DNA of 64,000 nucleotides. It comes from Aspergillus flavus (lineage: Eukaryota > Ascomycota > Eurotiomycetes > Eurotiales > Aspergillaceae). The translations under genes and the position numbers were made by a program. Shown in pieces: positions 22,147 to 33,287 of this stretch. Location of the stretch: assembly GCF_009017415.1 (NCBI RefSeq), contig NC_092406.1, positions 434,001 through 498,000 on the forward strand, written 5' to 3'. Position 1 is the stretch's first letter. Every line of letters begins with the position of its first letter. Under the pieces are notes generated by a model, which was not told where the DNA came from, made no database searches, and saw nothing but the letters and a program-made list of their open reading frames with translations.

Positions 22147-24888
22147 ATGGCCTCCCCGTTTACCTCCCCAAGATCCGCCCCGGGTACCCGGCCTTTGAAT
22201 CGTAACTTGTATCAGTGCGGAACATGCTCTCAATCATTCAGCCGAGTTGATCATCTGTCCCGCCATGTTCGGTCCCGTAAGTTACCCTTCGCTATTCTCG
22301 GCTGCCGTATAGTCGAAGATTTAACGCTCGGACGCTAGACACACAAGAGAAGCCTTACAAATGCCCAGTCTGCAGCAAAAGGTTTGGGAGGATGTGAGAT
22401 TTACTTGCCCAAGTGACTGAGAAGACGAGTAATGGAGTGCTAAGTTCATTTTAGAGATCTTCTCAATAGACATTCGTCCCTCCACAATACCGATGGAGAT
22501 GGGCCTGTGTCAAAGAAGCGCCGTCGGAATGGCTGTAACACTACCATGATTGCCCGGGCGTCTCAGGCATGCACTGCATGTGCAGAGGACCACCTCCGAT
22601 GTGACGAGGAGAAACCGTGTAAACGATGTCAGCGAAGAAACATTCAGTGCAAGGTGCCCCCGAAGCAAATAGATGAGCTTAGCACCTCACCCACTATCCC
22701 TGAGATGCAGAATGCAGGCGGTGACCCAAGCTCTCTGAGTAACCCCACGTCTAAGCCTGACATCACAAACGATCAACTGTATCAAATGTCTGCCAGTCCT
22801 CCAGCAGAAATACCAGCAGCCGATATTTGGTCCCAGGTCCCGTCTCACCATGCTCCAACCGATCCGGAAATCGATGTCTCGGCGTCGCTAACAAAAGCCT
22901 ATCCGGACCTTATAACGCCGGACTCAGTTGATATGCTTACGGCTGGTCTCTCTATGGATTCTTTGAGTGGCGTTAGAACGCCAAGGGGGCTGATTACATT
23001 CGGATTAGAAACAGACCTCGATCTTAGCATGGTTGATCTCAGCTTCTTAGAATCATACAATTCCCGAATCCCCTTTCAGTTTGACGAGCATGAAACCCCT
23101 CCATCATTTTCCGGTTCTGCCCTGGGGGACTGTGCGGCAGGTACAAGCTATAGCACACCCAATGATCGCTCTATGCAGCGATTGCGATGGCACTTTGTCC
23201 CTGAGCCGCAGGATCACGGATATGCTGAACACAATAATCTATTACTGCCCACTCATGCAGATCAGAACTCGACACCAAGGAACTTCATCGATATGGACAG
23301 TTATTGCAATGCAGAGAGCCTAGACCTTGCCTCGCGCGATAAGATACTGAGTATCTTCCTAAGTCAGATGAAACATCCAATTTCCCAAGCCACTCTGTCC
23401 TTTCCCTCTGTTGAACTGCTAGATATCCTGATCCGGTATTGTCTGACAAGTCCGAGGTCGAACGCCAAATCGTGGATCCATCTTGCCACATTTACTCCAA
23501 AGCAAACCCGGCCTGAACTCTTGCTTGCGATGGCAGCTATGGGAGCTGTATTAACGCCAGATCCTTCACTGCAGAAATTGGGCTTTGCAATGCAGGAGGT
23601 CGTCCGCCACCAGCTTCCTGTGGTGTTTGAGAGCGATAATACTATGATCAATAACCTTGAATTATTGCAGGCATATATGCTTTGCTTAGAAACCGGCCTC
23701 TGGAGCGGTAATAATCGAAAAATGGAAATCTGTGAAAGCTCTCGCCTGCCTCTAATTACAATTCTTCGGCGCCGAGGATTATTCCATCATTCAGCATATC
23801 CGCCTGTCCTCATTAGTCCAGAGGATGCAAGTGATAACCTCGATAGTAAATGGCGTTCCTGGGTGCGGCAAGAGTCTTTCAAGAGACTCGTTTATAATTT
23901 GCTGCGACACGACGCTCAATTGTCTATGGTTCTGTTCACAAATCCCTTGTTATCCTATGGTGAAATTTCACTTTCTATTCCTTGTTCTCGCGATCTTTGG
24001 ACTGCGAGCTCAGCTCAAAAGTGGAAAGAATTGTACTGTGGGCGCCTCGCTATGGGCACGACACGGATCCCAACGCTTCTGGAGTGCATTGCAAATCTTG
24101 ACCTCCTCGAATGCAGCAAAGCCGTGGCAGACACCACTCTTTCGTGTTTATCTATACTTTGTGCCATGTGGGGAATGGTCTGGGAATATCGACAGTTTAG
24201 TATTCTGCTGGCGGCACAATCTCGGTACTGGGATAATGGGATCCTGATGGTATCCCGCTACCAGGAGCTTGTCAAGATGCTAAAGTATTTCCATATGGGA
24301 TACAAGAACGAAAGCAAACTCCATTTGAACCTTATTTTGATGCACATGCACATGTCGCTAGAGGATGTCCAGATTCTTGCCACGTTGGAGGATCCCAAAA
24401 AGACCTCAGGATTTCCGCCCTCGATTCATTCCTGGTCGCAAAGTAAAGAATGCCGACAAGCACTCTGGCATGCTGGACAGGTCATTCGAGAGCTCAAAGC
24501 TCTTCCTTCCCAATGTTTGCGGGACTTTATGGCCGTTGCCCTGTACCATGCTAGCTTGACTCTTTGGGCCTATGGCATGGCAATCTCCCATGCAACTGAA
24601 GATAATGCTGTGTCCCGGCCAGATTCCATGGGTATGAATATGGAGAACATAGTATGGCTTGATGGCGATGATACTGAAGGTGTGCATCGCTATATCGCTT
24701 TAGAGCATGGCATCCCTGCTTTGCATGGAGCTCAGCCGCATATAGCGTCTGCCTCTCTAGCTGAACCTGGCGCCATTTTGGAGCTAGTTCTCCAAATAAT
24801 GCATAGAAACCATTACGGTGAGCGGGAGCCGCCTTTGGTAGAGAACTTGGTCCATCTCATAGAGAAATTACGGGACGTTAGCAAGTAA
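22147..24888 (+). CDS. Hybrid transcription factor: two C2H2 fingers plus Zn2Cys6, fungal_trans-like region
   Basis: Exons 22147-22276, 22339-22393 and 22455-24888 (introns 62 and 61 nt) give 872 residues. Finger 1 (residues 22-44) and finger 2 (50-72) follow the C-x2-C-x12-H-x3/4-H pattern and are joined by a TQEKPYK linker; finger 2 is only complete after both splices (RFGRIDLLNRH). A KKRRR basic patch lies at 82-86. The Zn2Cys6 cluster has Cys101, 104, 111, 117, 120 and 127. The remaining ~700 residues look like the fungal C2H2/Zn2Cys6 regulator middle-homology region (helical, Leu- and Trp-rich). The tandem C2H2-plus-Zn2Cys6 layout is known in filamentous fungi. It sits at the edge of the 22-37 kb gene cluster and is the obvious pathway-specific regulator (inference). 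Its 3' end lies 121 bp from the convergent SDR gene. Confidence 0.9.
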
Positions 24889-25009
24889 CATGCCATGTAA
24901 GAACATTCGGATGGTTTATATATAGATAAAATACCAGAGATCGATAAGAGAAGACTTGCTTAAGCCTTCTAGCAACAAGCTCTATATTGCATGTGCTTAT
25001 ATAGTATAT

Positions 25010-25959
25010 CTACAATGAGAACCCAGCATCAATGACAACATTCATTCCGGTAATGGATTTGGAGTTCGCAAGGAACTTGACTTGCTCTGCAACGTCCTTT
25101 TAAAGCATATCAGGTTAGTGAGCTGCGCTTCAGGGTCGTACAGGGTGCTCTGTATCTATATTCTTACCTCCGGTGTAGCGAATCGCTTCAAGACATTCTT
25201 CTCACGCACGGCGTCCAATTTTTCTCCTGGAAACTGTCGCCCCCAGTCCTATGATTATCATTAACAAACGTGAATAAAGCCGAAAGACCACAGACATACC
25301 GTAAGCAAGACACCGGGCGAGACGGTGTTCACTCGAATGTTTGGCACCGCAATGGCTGCCAGGCTTTTGGCGAGATGTATAAGGGCAGCTTTCGTCACAG
25401 CATACGGCTATGGCGCCAATATCAGCAAATAGTTTTGGTCAATATCATCGCCACCGATGATACTCACCAAAGAGCTACCACTTGGCTTGACACCAGCAAC
25501 ACTCGCTGTAGCAATAAACGCCCCCTGCGTCTTTTCCAGATACTTTCTGCATTCCTGGAACAGGAAAAAATGGCTCTTGACATTCATGTTAAAGCACCGG
25601 TCCCAGTCAGCCTCATTGTCGGCCTCTTCCAGATTCGCAAAATCTGTCATTCGTGTCCAGCCAACATTCGAGACCACTATATCCAAGCGGCCCATTTCCT
25701 GAACCGTTTGGCTGACTAGCCGACGAATATCAGCTCTATCTGCCATGTTTGCTTTTAGAGCCTGGAATCGAGGTTTTTCTGTCGAGCGAGTATTATTATC
25801 TCTCAAAGAGTTTAATTCCTGGATGAGACTTTGTGCGGGCTCTGGGTTGGATCCATAGTTTAGCACTATGCTGGTGTCACCGTCGGCGGCGAGCGCACGA
25901 GCGACGGCGGCCCCAACGCCTCGCGATGCCCCAGTTATCAGTGCAACTTTCGGAGACAT
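25010..25959 (-). CDS. Short-chain dehydrogenase/reductase (cluster SDR 1)
   Basis: Four exons, 25959-25468, 25407-25300, 25248-25168 and 25096-25010 (introns 60, 51, 71 nt), give 255 residues, a standard classical SDR length. The start carries VALITGASRGVG (cofactor loop, NADP-type Arg), then SNVGWTR, a catalytic Ser in TASVAGVKPSGSS, and the YAVTK active-site pair formed only after intron 1. SPGVLLT and the final NVVIDAGFSL follow. The fold resembles 3-oxoacyl-ACP reductase-type SDRs, reducing a ketone or oxidising a secondary alcohol. It is divergently transcribed from the cupin gene over a 268-bp promoter that holds the cluster motif. The substrate is unknown. Confidence 0.9.
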
Positions 25960-26227
25960 TTTTCAGTAAGGTGTATATATATCTACGAGACCGGGTGCAT
26001 TGATGATTCTATAAAATATAGGTGCAGTATTCAAACGATCGGATGAACCTCCTCCACCTGCGGACCAGAACATCGGCTCCACCTGGAGAACCCTCATTCA
26101 CGAAGCGACCAAGGGGATTTAAGAGTGAATTTACCATGACTCCTTGTCGGGTACAACACTCAATCCGTACTTGACTATCTTCACCTTCCATTACACTCCT
26201 ATATTCATCTGACGCACAAATCAACAT
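25960..26227. promoter_or_regulatory. Bidirectional promoter SDR1/cupin with cluster motif
   Basis: On the minus strand GGTGGAGCCGA occupies 26083-26073, about 115 bp from the SDR1 ATG and 145 bp from the cupin ATG. A second GGTGGAGGAGG lies on the same strand around 26058-26048. The pair GGTGGAGCCG..GGTGGAGGAG recurs in the same order in the HDH promoter. The binding factor is inferred, not shown. Confidence 0.5.
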
Positions 26228-26785
26228 ATGCCAAAAATGCAAGACAACGGCCTCCGCCCCATCAAGCGCGTGATCACCGACCACGACGACCAAGGAACAA
26301 CCGGATTCCAAGATAAAATCCCTGAACCGCTCGAATGGCAGCAGCTCGCCAACGGTGCCCGGTTTTCACTTGCCTACGGGACAAACGAGGTCCCCGTCAA
26401 TCTAAGCGACGCGAAGGATCTCGATGTTTATGGGTCGTTGCTGAAGGATCTCCCGGGTGTTACGATTCCCGGAGGCACGGTCTTGCGTGTTGTGGACATG
26501 AACCCTGGGTCCATTTCACCCATGCATCGGACAGTGAGTCTGGACTACGGAGTAGTGCTTGAGGGAGAGGTCGAGCTGGTGCTGGACTCGGGAGCGACGA
26601 GATTGCTCAAGCGAGGCGACATTGCGGTTCAGCGCGGGACAAACCACGCATGGAGGAATACAAGTGAAACCAATTGGGCGCGGATGTTATATGTTCTTCA
26701 GGAGGCGCAGCCTTTGCGCGTTAATGGAGCTACGCTGGAGGAGGACTATGGCGGCGGTATGGATGACGTGAAGCCCTCGAAGTGA
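26228..26785 (+). CDS. Single-domain cupin protein
   Basis: An intronless frame of 185 residues. The cupin core is visible: motif 1 is PGSISPMHRTVSLDYGVVLEGEVEL, split here as PGSISPMHRT then LDYGVVLEGEVEL, and motif 2 is GDIAVQRGTNHAWRN. The usual HxH of motif 1 reads HRT, as in a common subgroup of small fungal and bacterial cupins, while the motif 2 His and Asn are kept, so metal binding with an altered ligand set is possible. Such cupins act as isomerases, decarboxylases, dioxygenases or simple binding proteins, and the sequence alone does not say which. No signal peptide, so cytosolic. Shared promoter with SDR1 suggests co-regulation. Confidence 0.88.
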   Translation: MPKMQDNGLRPIKRVITDHDDQGTTGFQDKIPEPLEWQQLANGARFSLAYGTNEVPVNLSDAKDLDVYGSLLKDLPGVTIPGGTVLRVVDMNPGSISPMHRTVSLDYGVVLEGEVELVLDSGATRLLKRGDIAVQRGTNHAWRNTSETNWARMLYVLQEAQPLRVNGATLEEDYGGGMDDVKPSK

Positions 26786-27277
26786 AGGAAGCGAAGACGG
26801 GGAATTGGGGATTAGAAACAAGTACAATAAGCAGAATCCATTAAATTAAACAATGCCAATGTTTTTTATTTCTATTTATGAATGGTCCCATCACTCTCGT
26901 AAATGAACGTCGTTCTGGTTAGTATGTTGCGGTTGGGTCTGTCTAGGTACGGCACGGTATGCCCCGAAATCGGCAAATCTGATCTAACAAACGTAGTAAA
27001 AACCTTCTTTTAAGCTAAAGCGTCTTGAGTGAAATTGATTCTAATGACATCGCTCTGAATTCCGGGCCATTTCGGACTTCTGTCCGGCCTCTCTTCTCCT
27101 TGTCAACCTGCCCATTCGGAGGTGGAGCCGGTGGAGGAGTATCTAATGCAAGACGAACATTATGTCTCGCCCATAAGAAACAAATAAAATCCACATTGTA
27201 CTAAGATGGAATATAACAAAACACAAACATAAAGAAATTTTACCCTTTTCCCTTGTGTTTTTATCACTACTGCCATC
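26786..27277. promoter_or_regulatory. HDH promoter with cluster motif
   Basis: GGTGGAGCCGG is at 27121-27131 and runs directly into GGTGGAGGAG, about 150 bp before the HDH ATG. The 5' part should be the 3' region of the cupin gene. No gene is seen. Confidence 0.5.
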
Positions 27278-28805
27278 ATGCCTGCCCGCCATCTGAAATC
27301 CAGGTCAGACAACGTGGCCGTCTCCACCACTCCCCAAATTGATGTCAGTTCAGTCGTCAAGGGTGTGATAGACGATGTCCGACAGAATGGCGATGCAGCC
27401 GTACGCAAGTACTCTGAGAAGTTTGACAAGTGGTCACCGGCTTCGTTCAAGCTATCCCAGGCGGATATTGATGCCGCGATCGCGGCCTGTCCCCAGCAGA
27501 CCATCGACGACATTAAGGAGGTCCAGAAGAATGTGCGTGCATTTGCACAAGCTCAGCGCGAGTCTCTGAAGGACTTTGAGTATGAGATTCAACCTGTAAG
27601 ACCCAAGCAATCTTCCACTGGAGATTCAACTTTTGCTAACATTCCTCCAGGGCGTTGTTCTGGGCCAGAAGAATCTTCCTATTAACTCTGTCGGCGCGTA
27701 AGTGAAGAGTGTAGATAAGACAGATCCTGCATAAGAGTAGAGTCTAACTCGATGAACAGATATATCCCTGGTGGACGCTATCCTCTGCTTGCCTCCGCCC
27801 ACATGACCATCTTAACTGCCAAAGTTGCCGGCGTGCCACACGTTGTGGGTTGCACTCCACCCATCGCTGGCAAGGTACCTCACGCCACAATTGCAGCCAT
27901 GCACCTTGCTGGAGCCGACGAGATATATCTCCTTGGTGGTGTTCAAGCGATCGCTGCAATGGCCGTTGGTACCGGGACAATGAAAAAGGTGGATTTCATC
28001 GCGGGACCCGGAAATGCTTTCGTCGCCGAGGGAAAGAGACAGCTCTTTGGCGAGGTCGGGATTGACCTCTTCGCCGGACCGACAGAAATCTTGATTGTGA
28101 CAGACGATACGGCGGATCCTTTCACCGTCGCTACTGACATCCTCTCCCAGGCTGAACACGGCCCTGACTCTCCCGCTGTGGTAATCACTACGTCGGAAAG
28201 AGTAGGCCGGAAAGCCATCGAGATTATCAATGAACTGCTCAAACATCTTTCAACTGGGGACGTGGCAAGTGTTTCGTGGGAGCGATTCGGCGAGGTGATT
28301 GTTGTTGACACAATTGATGAAGCTTGGAAATTGGCAGATGAATACGCCAGTGAACATGTTCAGATCTTTACGAAACGGCCTCGGGATGCATTGGACAATA
28401 TGACAGCATATGGAGCGCTCTTCTTGGGTGAGAAGACGTGTGTTTCTTACGGGGATAAGGTATTACTGTATTTTCATAACCCCTGATTACCTCCAGAGCC
28501 TGAGACTGATATCTTTTACTTAGGTGATTGGAACCAACCACGTGCTCCCTACTAAGAAAGCAGCTAGATATACCGGTGGTCTCTGGGTTGGAAAGTATCT
28601 CAGAACAGTGACATATCAGGAGGTGGAGAGTAGCAAGGCTAGTGGTGAACTGGGGAGGCTCTGTGGACGAGCAGCTAGAGCAGAGAACTTCGAAGGCCAT
28701 GCTCGGTCTGGGGATTTACGCGCACAGAAGTATCTGGATGATCAGTATGATTGGATCAAGCTGTATCATGATGAGAATCCCAAGGCATATAGAGGAAATC
28801 TGTGA
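27278..28805 (+). CDS. Stand-alone histidinol dehydrogenase-family enzyme
   Basis: Exons 27278-27595, 27651-27697, 27760-28459 and 28524-28805 (introns 55, 62, 64 nt) give 448 residues. The splice restores SVGAYIPGGRYPLLAS, typical of the family. Compared with bacterial HisD, zinc ligands are present as Gln252, His255 (LSQAEH), Asp354 (YGDK) and His414 (FEGHARS), and the catalytic pair as Glu320-His321 (ASEHVQI). The family oxidises a primary alcohol through an aldehyde to an acid with two NAD. Fungal histidine biosynthesis normally uses a multidomain HIS4 protein, so a free-standing copy in a cluster is probably not for histidine. The segment SYGDKVIGTNHVLPT resembles (from memory) HDH-family enzymes acting on other alcohols such as the sulfopropanediol dehydrogenase HpsN. 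The true substrate is unknown. Confidence 0.9.
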
Positions 28806-29261
28806 CAGCTACTAGCTACTTTATCTCATTAGATAGACCAATACATTCGAAATTCATAAGTCCTACTGTCCTAGCATAAATTCTTGTTCAGAGTAGATAT
28901 AAAAAACATGTTTTGTTCAGCTGTAGTTGGATGACTTCTACACGATGTAGCTAAGCGCACCACTTCGTCAGTCAGCACCAGTATATCACTTGTCAATGAT
29001 GATATTCCTGTCATAAACCGCGGCACACCCAATGTCCCGAGCAGCATGAACGTAGCCTCGGACATACATAGGGAGTGGATACACTGTATGTGTCCCCCAC
29101 CCCCGGGTAAGGTGGGCCCGAGATCAACCCCAATTCCCGATGTTCAGTTCAATAGCCATATTATGTACTCCTGGCATATAATAAATAGCATGAGACATGC
29201 AAACGCTTCTTATACATTGTTCAAACAACAACCACGTGCCAGTGGATTCTGTGTCGACAAC
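28806..29261. promoter_or_regulatory. FMO promoter with both cluster motifs
   Basis: GGTGGGCCCGA is at 29111-29121, 141 bp before the FMO ATG. Just upstream, CACCCCCGGGT at 29098-29108 is the exact reverse complement of an 11-mer in the BBE/MFS promoter (35361-35371). CCCCAC, a CreA-type carbon repressor consensus, overlaps at 29095-29100. No gene is seen. Confidence 0.55.
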
Positions 29262-31620
29262 ATGACCCAGCTTAATGGAACATCCGTTACTCCCAACTCG
29301 AGGAGCGAGAGTTGCCCCCTCAAAGTGTTGGTCGTTGGAGCCGGTATTGGCGGATTAACGGCCGCAATTGCGCTCCGTAAGCAAGGTCACGATGTACATG
29401 TGAGTGTGATAATTTCGCCACTGTCGAAGTATGAATGGTGTAGGCTAATATATGTTTCAGATATTTGAACAATCGCGGCTGGCAACGGAGACTGGAGCTG
29501 CGCTCCATCTTGCTCCGAACGCAAATGGAATCCTCCGACGTCTTGGGATATGTGCAGAGGAATTCGGTGCGAATACCTTCGAGAGAGTGTGTGATCATTC
29601 ATACTACGCATGTTATTCTCTGAACATGATTCTAACGAGCTGATCTAGTTGACGGAATACACTGCAAGTGGCAAAGTAGAGCGGTCCATGGAGCTCTCAG
29701 AAGGTCACAAATTATGGCAGCATGTTCGACTCCCCACAGACACTGTCTTTGTTCACTTTCTAACTATCTGTACAGAAATGGTTACTTGCCCATCGCATTG
29801 ACCTATACAACAAATTGAAGAGCGTGGCAACTAATGCCGAGGATGGAAGACCAGCCATTCCTTTACGGACATCAAGTCGAGTGGTAAGCGTAGATGCTGA
29901 AGCCGCGCACATCACTTTGGAAAATGGTGCGCATTATGAAGGCGATGTTATCCTTGGTGCCGATGGAGTCCATTCGATAACAAGAAGAGCGGTCCCCGGA
30001 GGTGATATCAAACCATTTTGCAGCGGCAAGAGTGCATTCCGCTTCCTAGTGTCTAAGCAAGCCGCCCTTGACGACCCCGTCACTGCGCCTTTGGTCAAGC
30101 ACCCCGGGGAGCTGTGTATGTGGTATGGAACAGATCGTCGCATTGTGATGTACCCAACCTCCAACAACTCCGTCCTGAACTTCGTGGTAATTCACCCGGA
30201 GGCTGAGTCGGCCGATCAGGCAGCCGACGGGTGGGATCAAAGTGGAAACCTCGATAAAATGCTTCAAATCTTCTCATCGTTTGATCCAACAATTCTCAAG
30301 CTCTTGGCTAAAGCCGATCCTGAGAGCGTGAAGGTATGGAAACTCCTAGACATGGAGTCGATTCCAACTTGGCATTTTGGGCGGTTGGCTCTTCTTGGTG
30401 ATGCCGCGCATCCTTTCCTTCCGCATCAGGGACAAGGAGCAGGAATTGCAATTGAAGACGCAGCCTCGCTTGCCGTGATTCTTCCACAGGGAACCCCTGT
30501 GGAGGAGATTCCAGAGAGACTGCAGCTCTACCATGAAATCCGGTACGAGCGCGCAAGCCAGGTTCAAGAATATTCTCGGATACTTGGTGAAGATCGGACC
30601 GACGGTAAAGAGCTTGATAGTGAGTAGCAAACCCTTCTCTGTTCAACTTAAAAAAACACTACTGACCATATTGTATCAATAGTGTACGGGTTCGTCAACT
30701 TCAACTGTGGCCATGACGAATGGGATAACTCTACACAAAAGCTCCGTGAATGGACCTGGAAGCGCATTCCTAACCCCTACTGGCGGATGCCCATTGCCTT
30801 CGGGCCCATGCCAGGTCCTCGCCAAACACACCTCGGAGTCCCCAGAGACGGAACAAAATCCACCTTCACCACTGCATCAATCAAATTCAAGACATCCCGA
30901 ACAGTTCTCCAGAATCTGTTCCCACCCGGTCGGCGTGGCTGGCGCTTTACTTCGCCTGGCACCGTCGCCTACGCGTCCTTTGCGAAGACCACGCTGAACA
31001 AGATGGAATGGCTGGGCGGTTCAGGATACAGTCATATCGGCCTCTATATCCACGGTGTTGAATACGTTAAGAAAGACGGCTCTAGCGTGAAGGGCACGTA
31101 CCTCCCCATCCTGTTTGAATCGTTGACGGATCCAATCGTCTCTGGTCGAGAAGAGCTCGGTATGCCCAAACTGTACACATCTATTGACGTCTATCGCCGA
31201 GCGACATCTTATCGCATCCGAACTGGCTGGCAAGGTGCGCTCTGGGGTAACTTCCTTCTTGAGGACCTGGTCGAGGTTGACCCGTCATCTGAATCTGGAG
31301 GACTTAGCGGAGAAGCTGATGCTGGTATGCTGGCATATAAATACATCCCGAAGAGTGGCCGCGCGAATAAGAATGTGCCTGCGGAGGAGCATGCCGTCTG
31401 GGATCCGTTCTCAGAAGCAACACCGAAACCCTCGCCGAAGAGGGTGTACACGACTAAGAAGGCGAGTTTCCAGATTGATGCTCTGGACTGGGAGCAGCTG
31501 CCCACTTTGCATCATATCATTTCCCGCCTTGCGGAAGTGCCTGTCTACGAGGTTGTAGGAGCTAAGCTTGTTGAGGGTGAGGGTGTTCCTGATGTCTCGG
31601 GGGCCAGGCCAATCGAATAA
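29262..31620 (+). CDS. FAD monooxygenase fused to acetoacetate decarboxylase-like domain
   Basis: Five exons, 29262-29399, 29461-29586, 29649-29723, 29776-30619 and 30683-31620 (introns 61, 62, 52, 63 nt), give 706 residues. The N-terminal ~415 residues are a salicylate hydroxylase-like flavoprotein: VLVVGAGIGGLTAAIAL (FAD loop), GADGVHS, and GDAAHPFLPHQGQGAGIAIED. The frame continues through a 63-nt intron into about 270 residues resembling acetoacetate decarboxylase: GWRFTSPGTVAYASFAKT, YIPVL-like ILFESLTDPIVSGREELGMPKLY. Lys557 of GMPK aligns with the Schiff-base Lys of the bacterial GFPKK motif; the second Lys is Leu. The intron at 29724 has a weak donor (GTTCGA), but frame and family spacing support it. 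One chain could hydroxylate or dearomatise a ring and then decarboxylate a beta-keto acid (inference). Confidence 0.87.
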
Positions 31621-32456
31621 ATCATGCCATTGTGTTTTCCCCGTTGCTGATCGGGGATTTTAAACTGTTGAGTTGTATTTCTTACATTTATGTGTACCAG
31701 GTTGGAATTTTAGCATATCATAAAGTCTGCAGTGGTCATCGTATCTTGGTTACTGTGCTGTGCCTAAAATATACATCCATATCGAGCATAGTAAATCAAG
31801 TAGCATAGGGTCTATTCCCATTATGTTATATTTCTCTGTACTACTTAGAATCATATACTTACTCTATATCTGAACAAACTTTTGCCTAGCGAAATGCTAT
31901 CGCGTTAGACTTCTCTTCTGAAGATTGCAGGTGAGTCCTGCGGTGACTATTTCTCTTTTGCCAGAGTTTCTTTCTAGCCTCACATTCTTTTTATTGATTT
32001 TCTCCTTCTCTTCAATTTTTTCAGTCTCTTTTTCCCCTTTTTCTTCCTATTACTTCTGTTCCTTTGTTCTGCTCTTTTGATGATTATGTACAGTTAAAGA
32101 CTTGCTATGAAACAATACCATGATAAGGTAACTTGCAGCCATGTATCCGAAACAGCCCCATCCACTCCCTATTTCATTTTTCCCCCTCTTTTGTTCTTGA
32201 AGAATATAGGGAAGTCGATGTCGATTATCTCTATCTGGGAGGCTCTACTTAACGAGGATATAATATGGAAATTTGAGATATTCCTCGTGTATTTGGAGTA
32301 GTGCTTCGGTCTTAATCATGATATAGTGATTTCAGCATAGTTTCTGAGCAGGGACACAACTATTAACATGTCTAGCATTCTTTCAAGTCATTAAAGCCAT
32401 TCCAATCACCAGGTTACCGCTGATTTCCCTGACAGGAAAACAGAATGTATGCATGT
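31621..32456. other. Convergent intergenic region, no gene seen
   Basis: Spacer between the 3' ends of the FMO fusion and SDR2. It is T-rich around 31985-32075 and contains only short frames. Expected content is the two polyadenylation regions. Confidence 0.6.
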
Positions 32457-33287
32457 TTAATCAATAAAAAGTCCACCAGATGCAACGATATGAGCTCCAT
32501 TGATCCATCTGGCACGCTCCTCGCACAGAAATGCAACCGCAAAAGCAATCTCCTCTGGCTCCGCCATCCTCGGTCCAACCGGGGTTTGGTCAATAATTGG
32601 CTGCAGAATCTTCATCTGTTCCTCACCGGCAGCCGAAAAGCCTTCTGTCTTTGTAGGACCGGGACTAACAGCATTAACTGTGCAGCCGTATTTAGGTGGC
32701 AGCTCCTTGGCCCTATATTCCGTCACTTAGTCTATATCACGAACATGGGACAAGGGCAAAGGGCATAGCTACACCTACCAGCATTTTGTAAAAGAGTCCA
32801 CCATCCCTTTCGTTCCCGCATAAATGGTCTGGTTTGGCGGAGGCCCACGACCAGAAATACTGACGATATTCACAATCCTCCCACGCCCTTTCGTCAAATG
32901 AGGCAGGCTTGCCTGAGTCAAGAGGAAAGTACTCCGTCCGTTTGTATTGACCAACAAGTCCCAGTCTTCTAGGGTCTGTGATTCAAATGGCTTATTCACG
33001 GCTAGCGCGACACAATTAACCACAATATCAATTCGACCCCATTTTGAAACCGCAGCATCTACTAGTTTCTGTGGGGATGTCGCTAATGACATATCCGCTT
33101 CAACGGCAATAGATGGCGAGGGAAGAGATGCCACTAAGCTGTCTGCTTCATTCTTCAAGTGCGCGAATGGGTAGTTCACCACTGTATTGGCGCCGCGGGA
33201 TGAGAGCTCTCGTATAATAGCAGCGCCAATTCCTGATGAGGAACCACTGACGATTGCCACTTTGTCGGCGAGGCTTTTCCCGTCCAT
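32457..33287 (-). CDS. Short-chain dehydrogenase/reductase (cluster SDR 2)
   Basis: Exons 33287-32779 and 32712-32457 (66-nt GTAGGT..TAG intron) give 254 residues. The frame is open to 33356, but the ATG at 33287 (MDGKSLADKVAIVSG) gives the normal SDR N-terminus. Motifs are VSGSSSGIG, NCVAL in place of NNAG, the catalytic Ser region NIVSISGRG, the YAGTK pair and, after the intron, CTVNAVSPGPTKTEGF and HIVASGGL. It belongs to the classical family near tetrahydroxynaphthalene/versicolorin-type reductases. The NNAG-to-NCVA change is common in that branch (from memory). The substrate is unknown. The upstream region carries both cluster words. Confidence 0.9.

Noticed and set aside
21691..22233. 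180-residue minus-strand open frame upstream of the cluster regulator
   Set aside because: It overlaps the regulator's first exon, has no domain, and no splice-supported extension was seen.
27278..28805. Calling the HDH-family gene a histidine biosynthesis enzyme
   Set aside because: Fungal histidinol dehydrogenase is normally part of a fused HIS4 protein, and the local sequence and cluster context point elsewhere.
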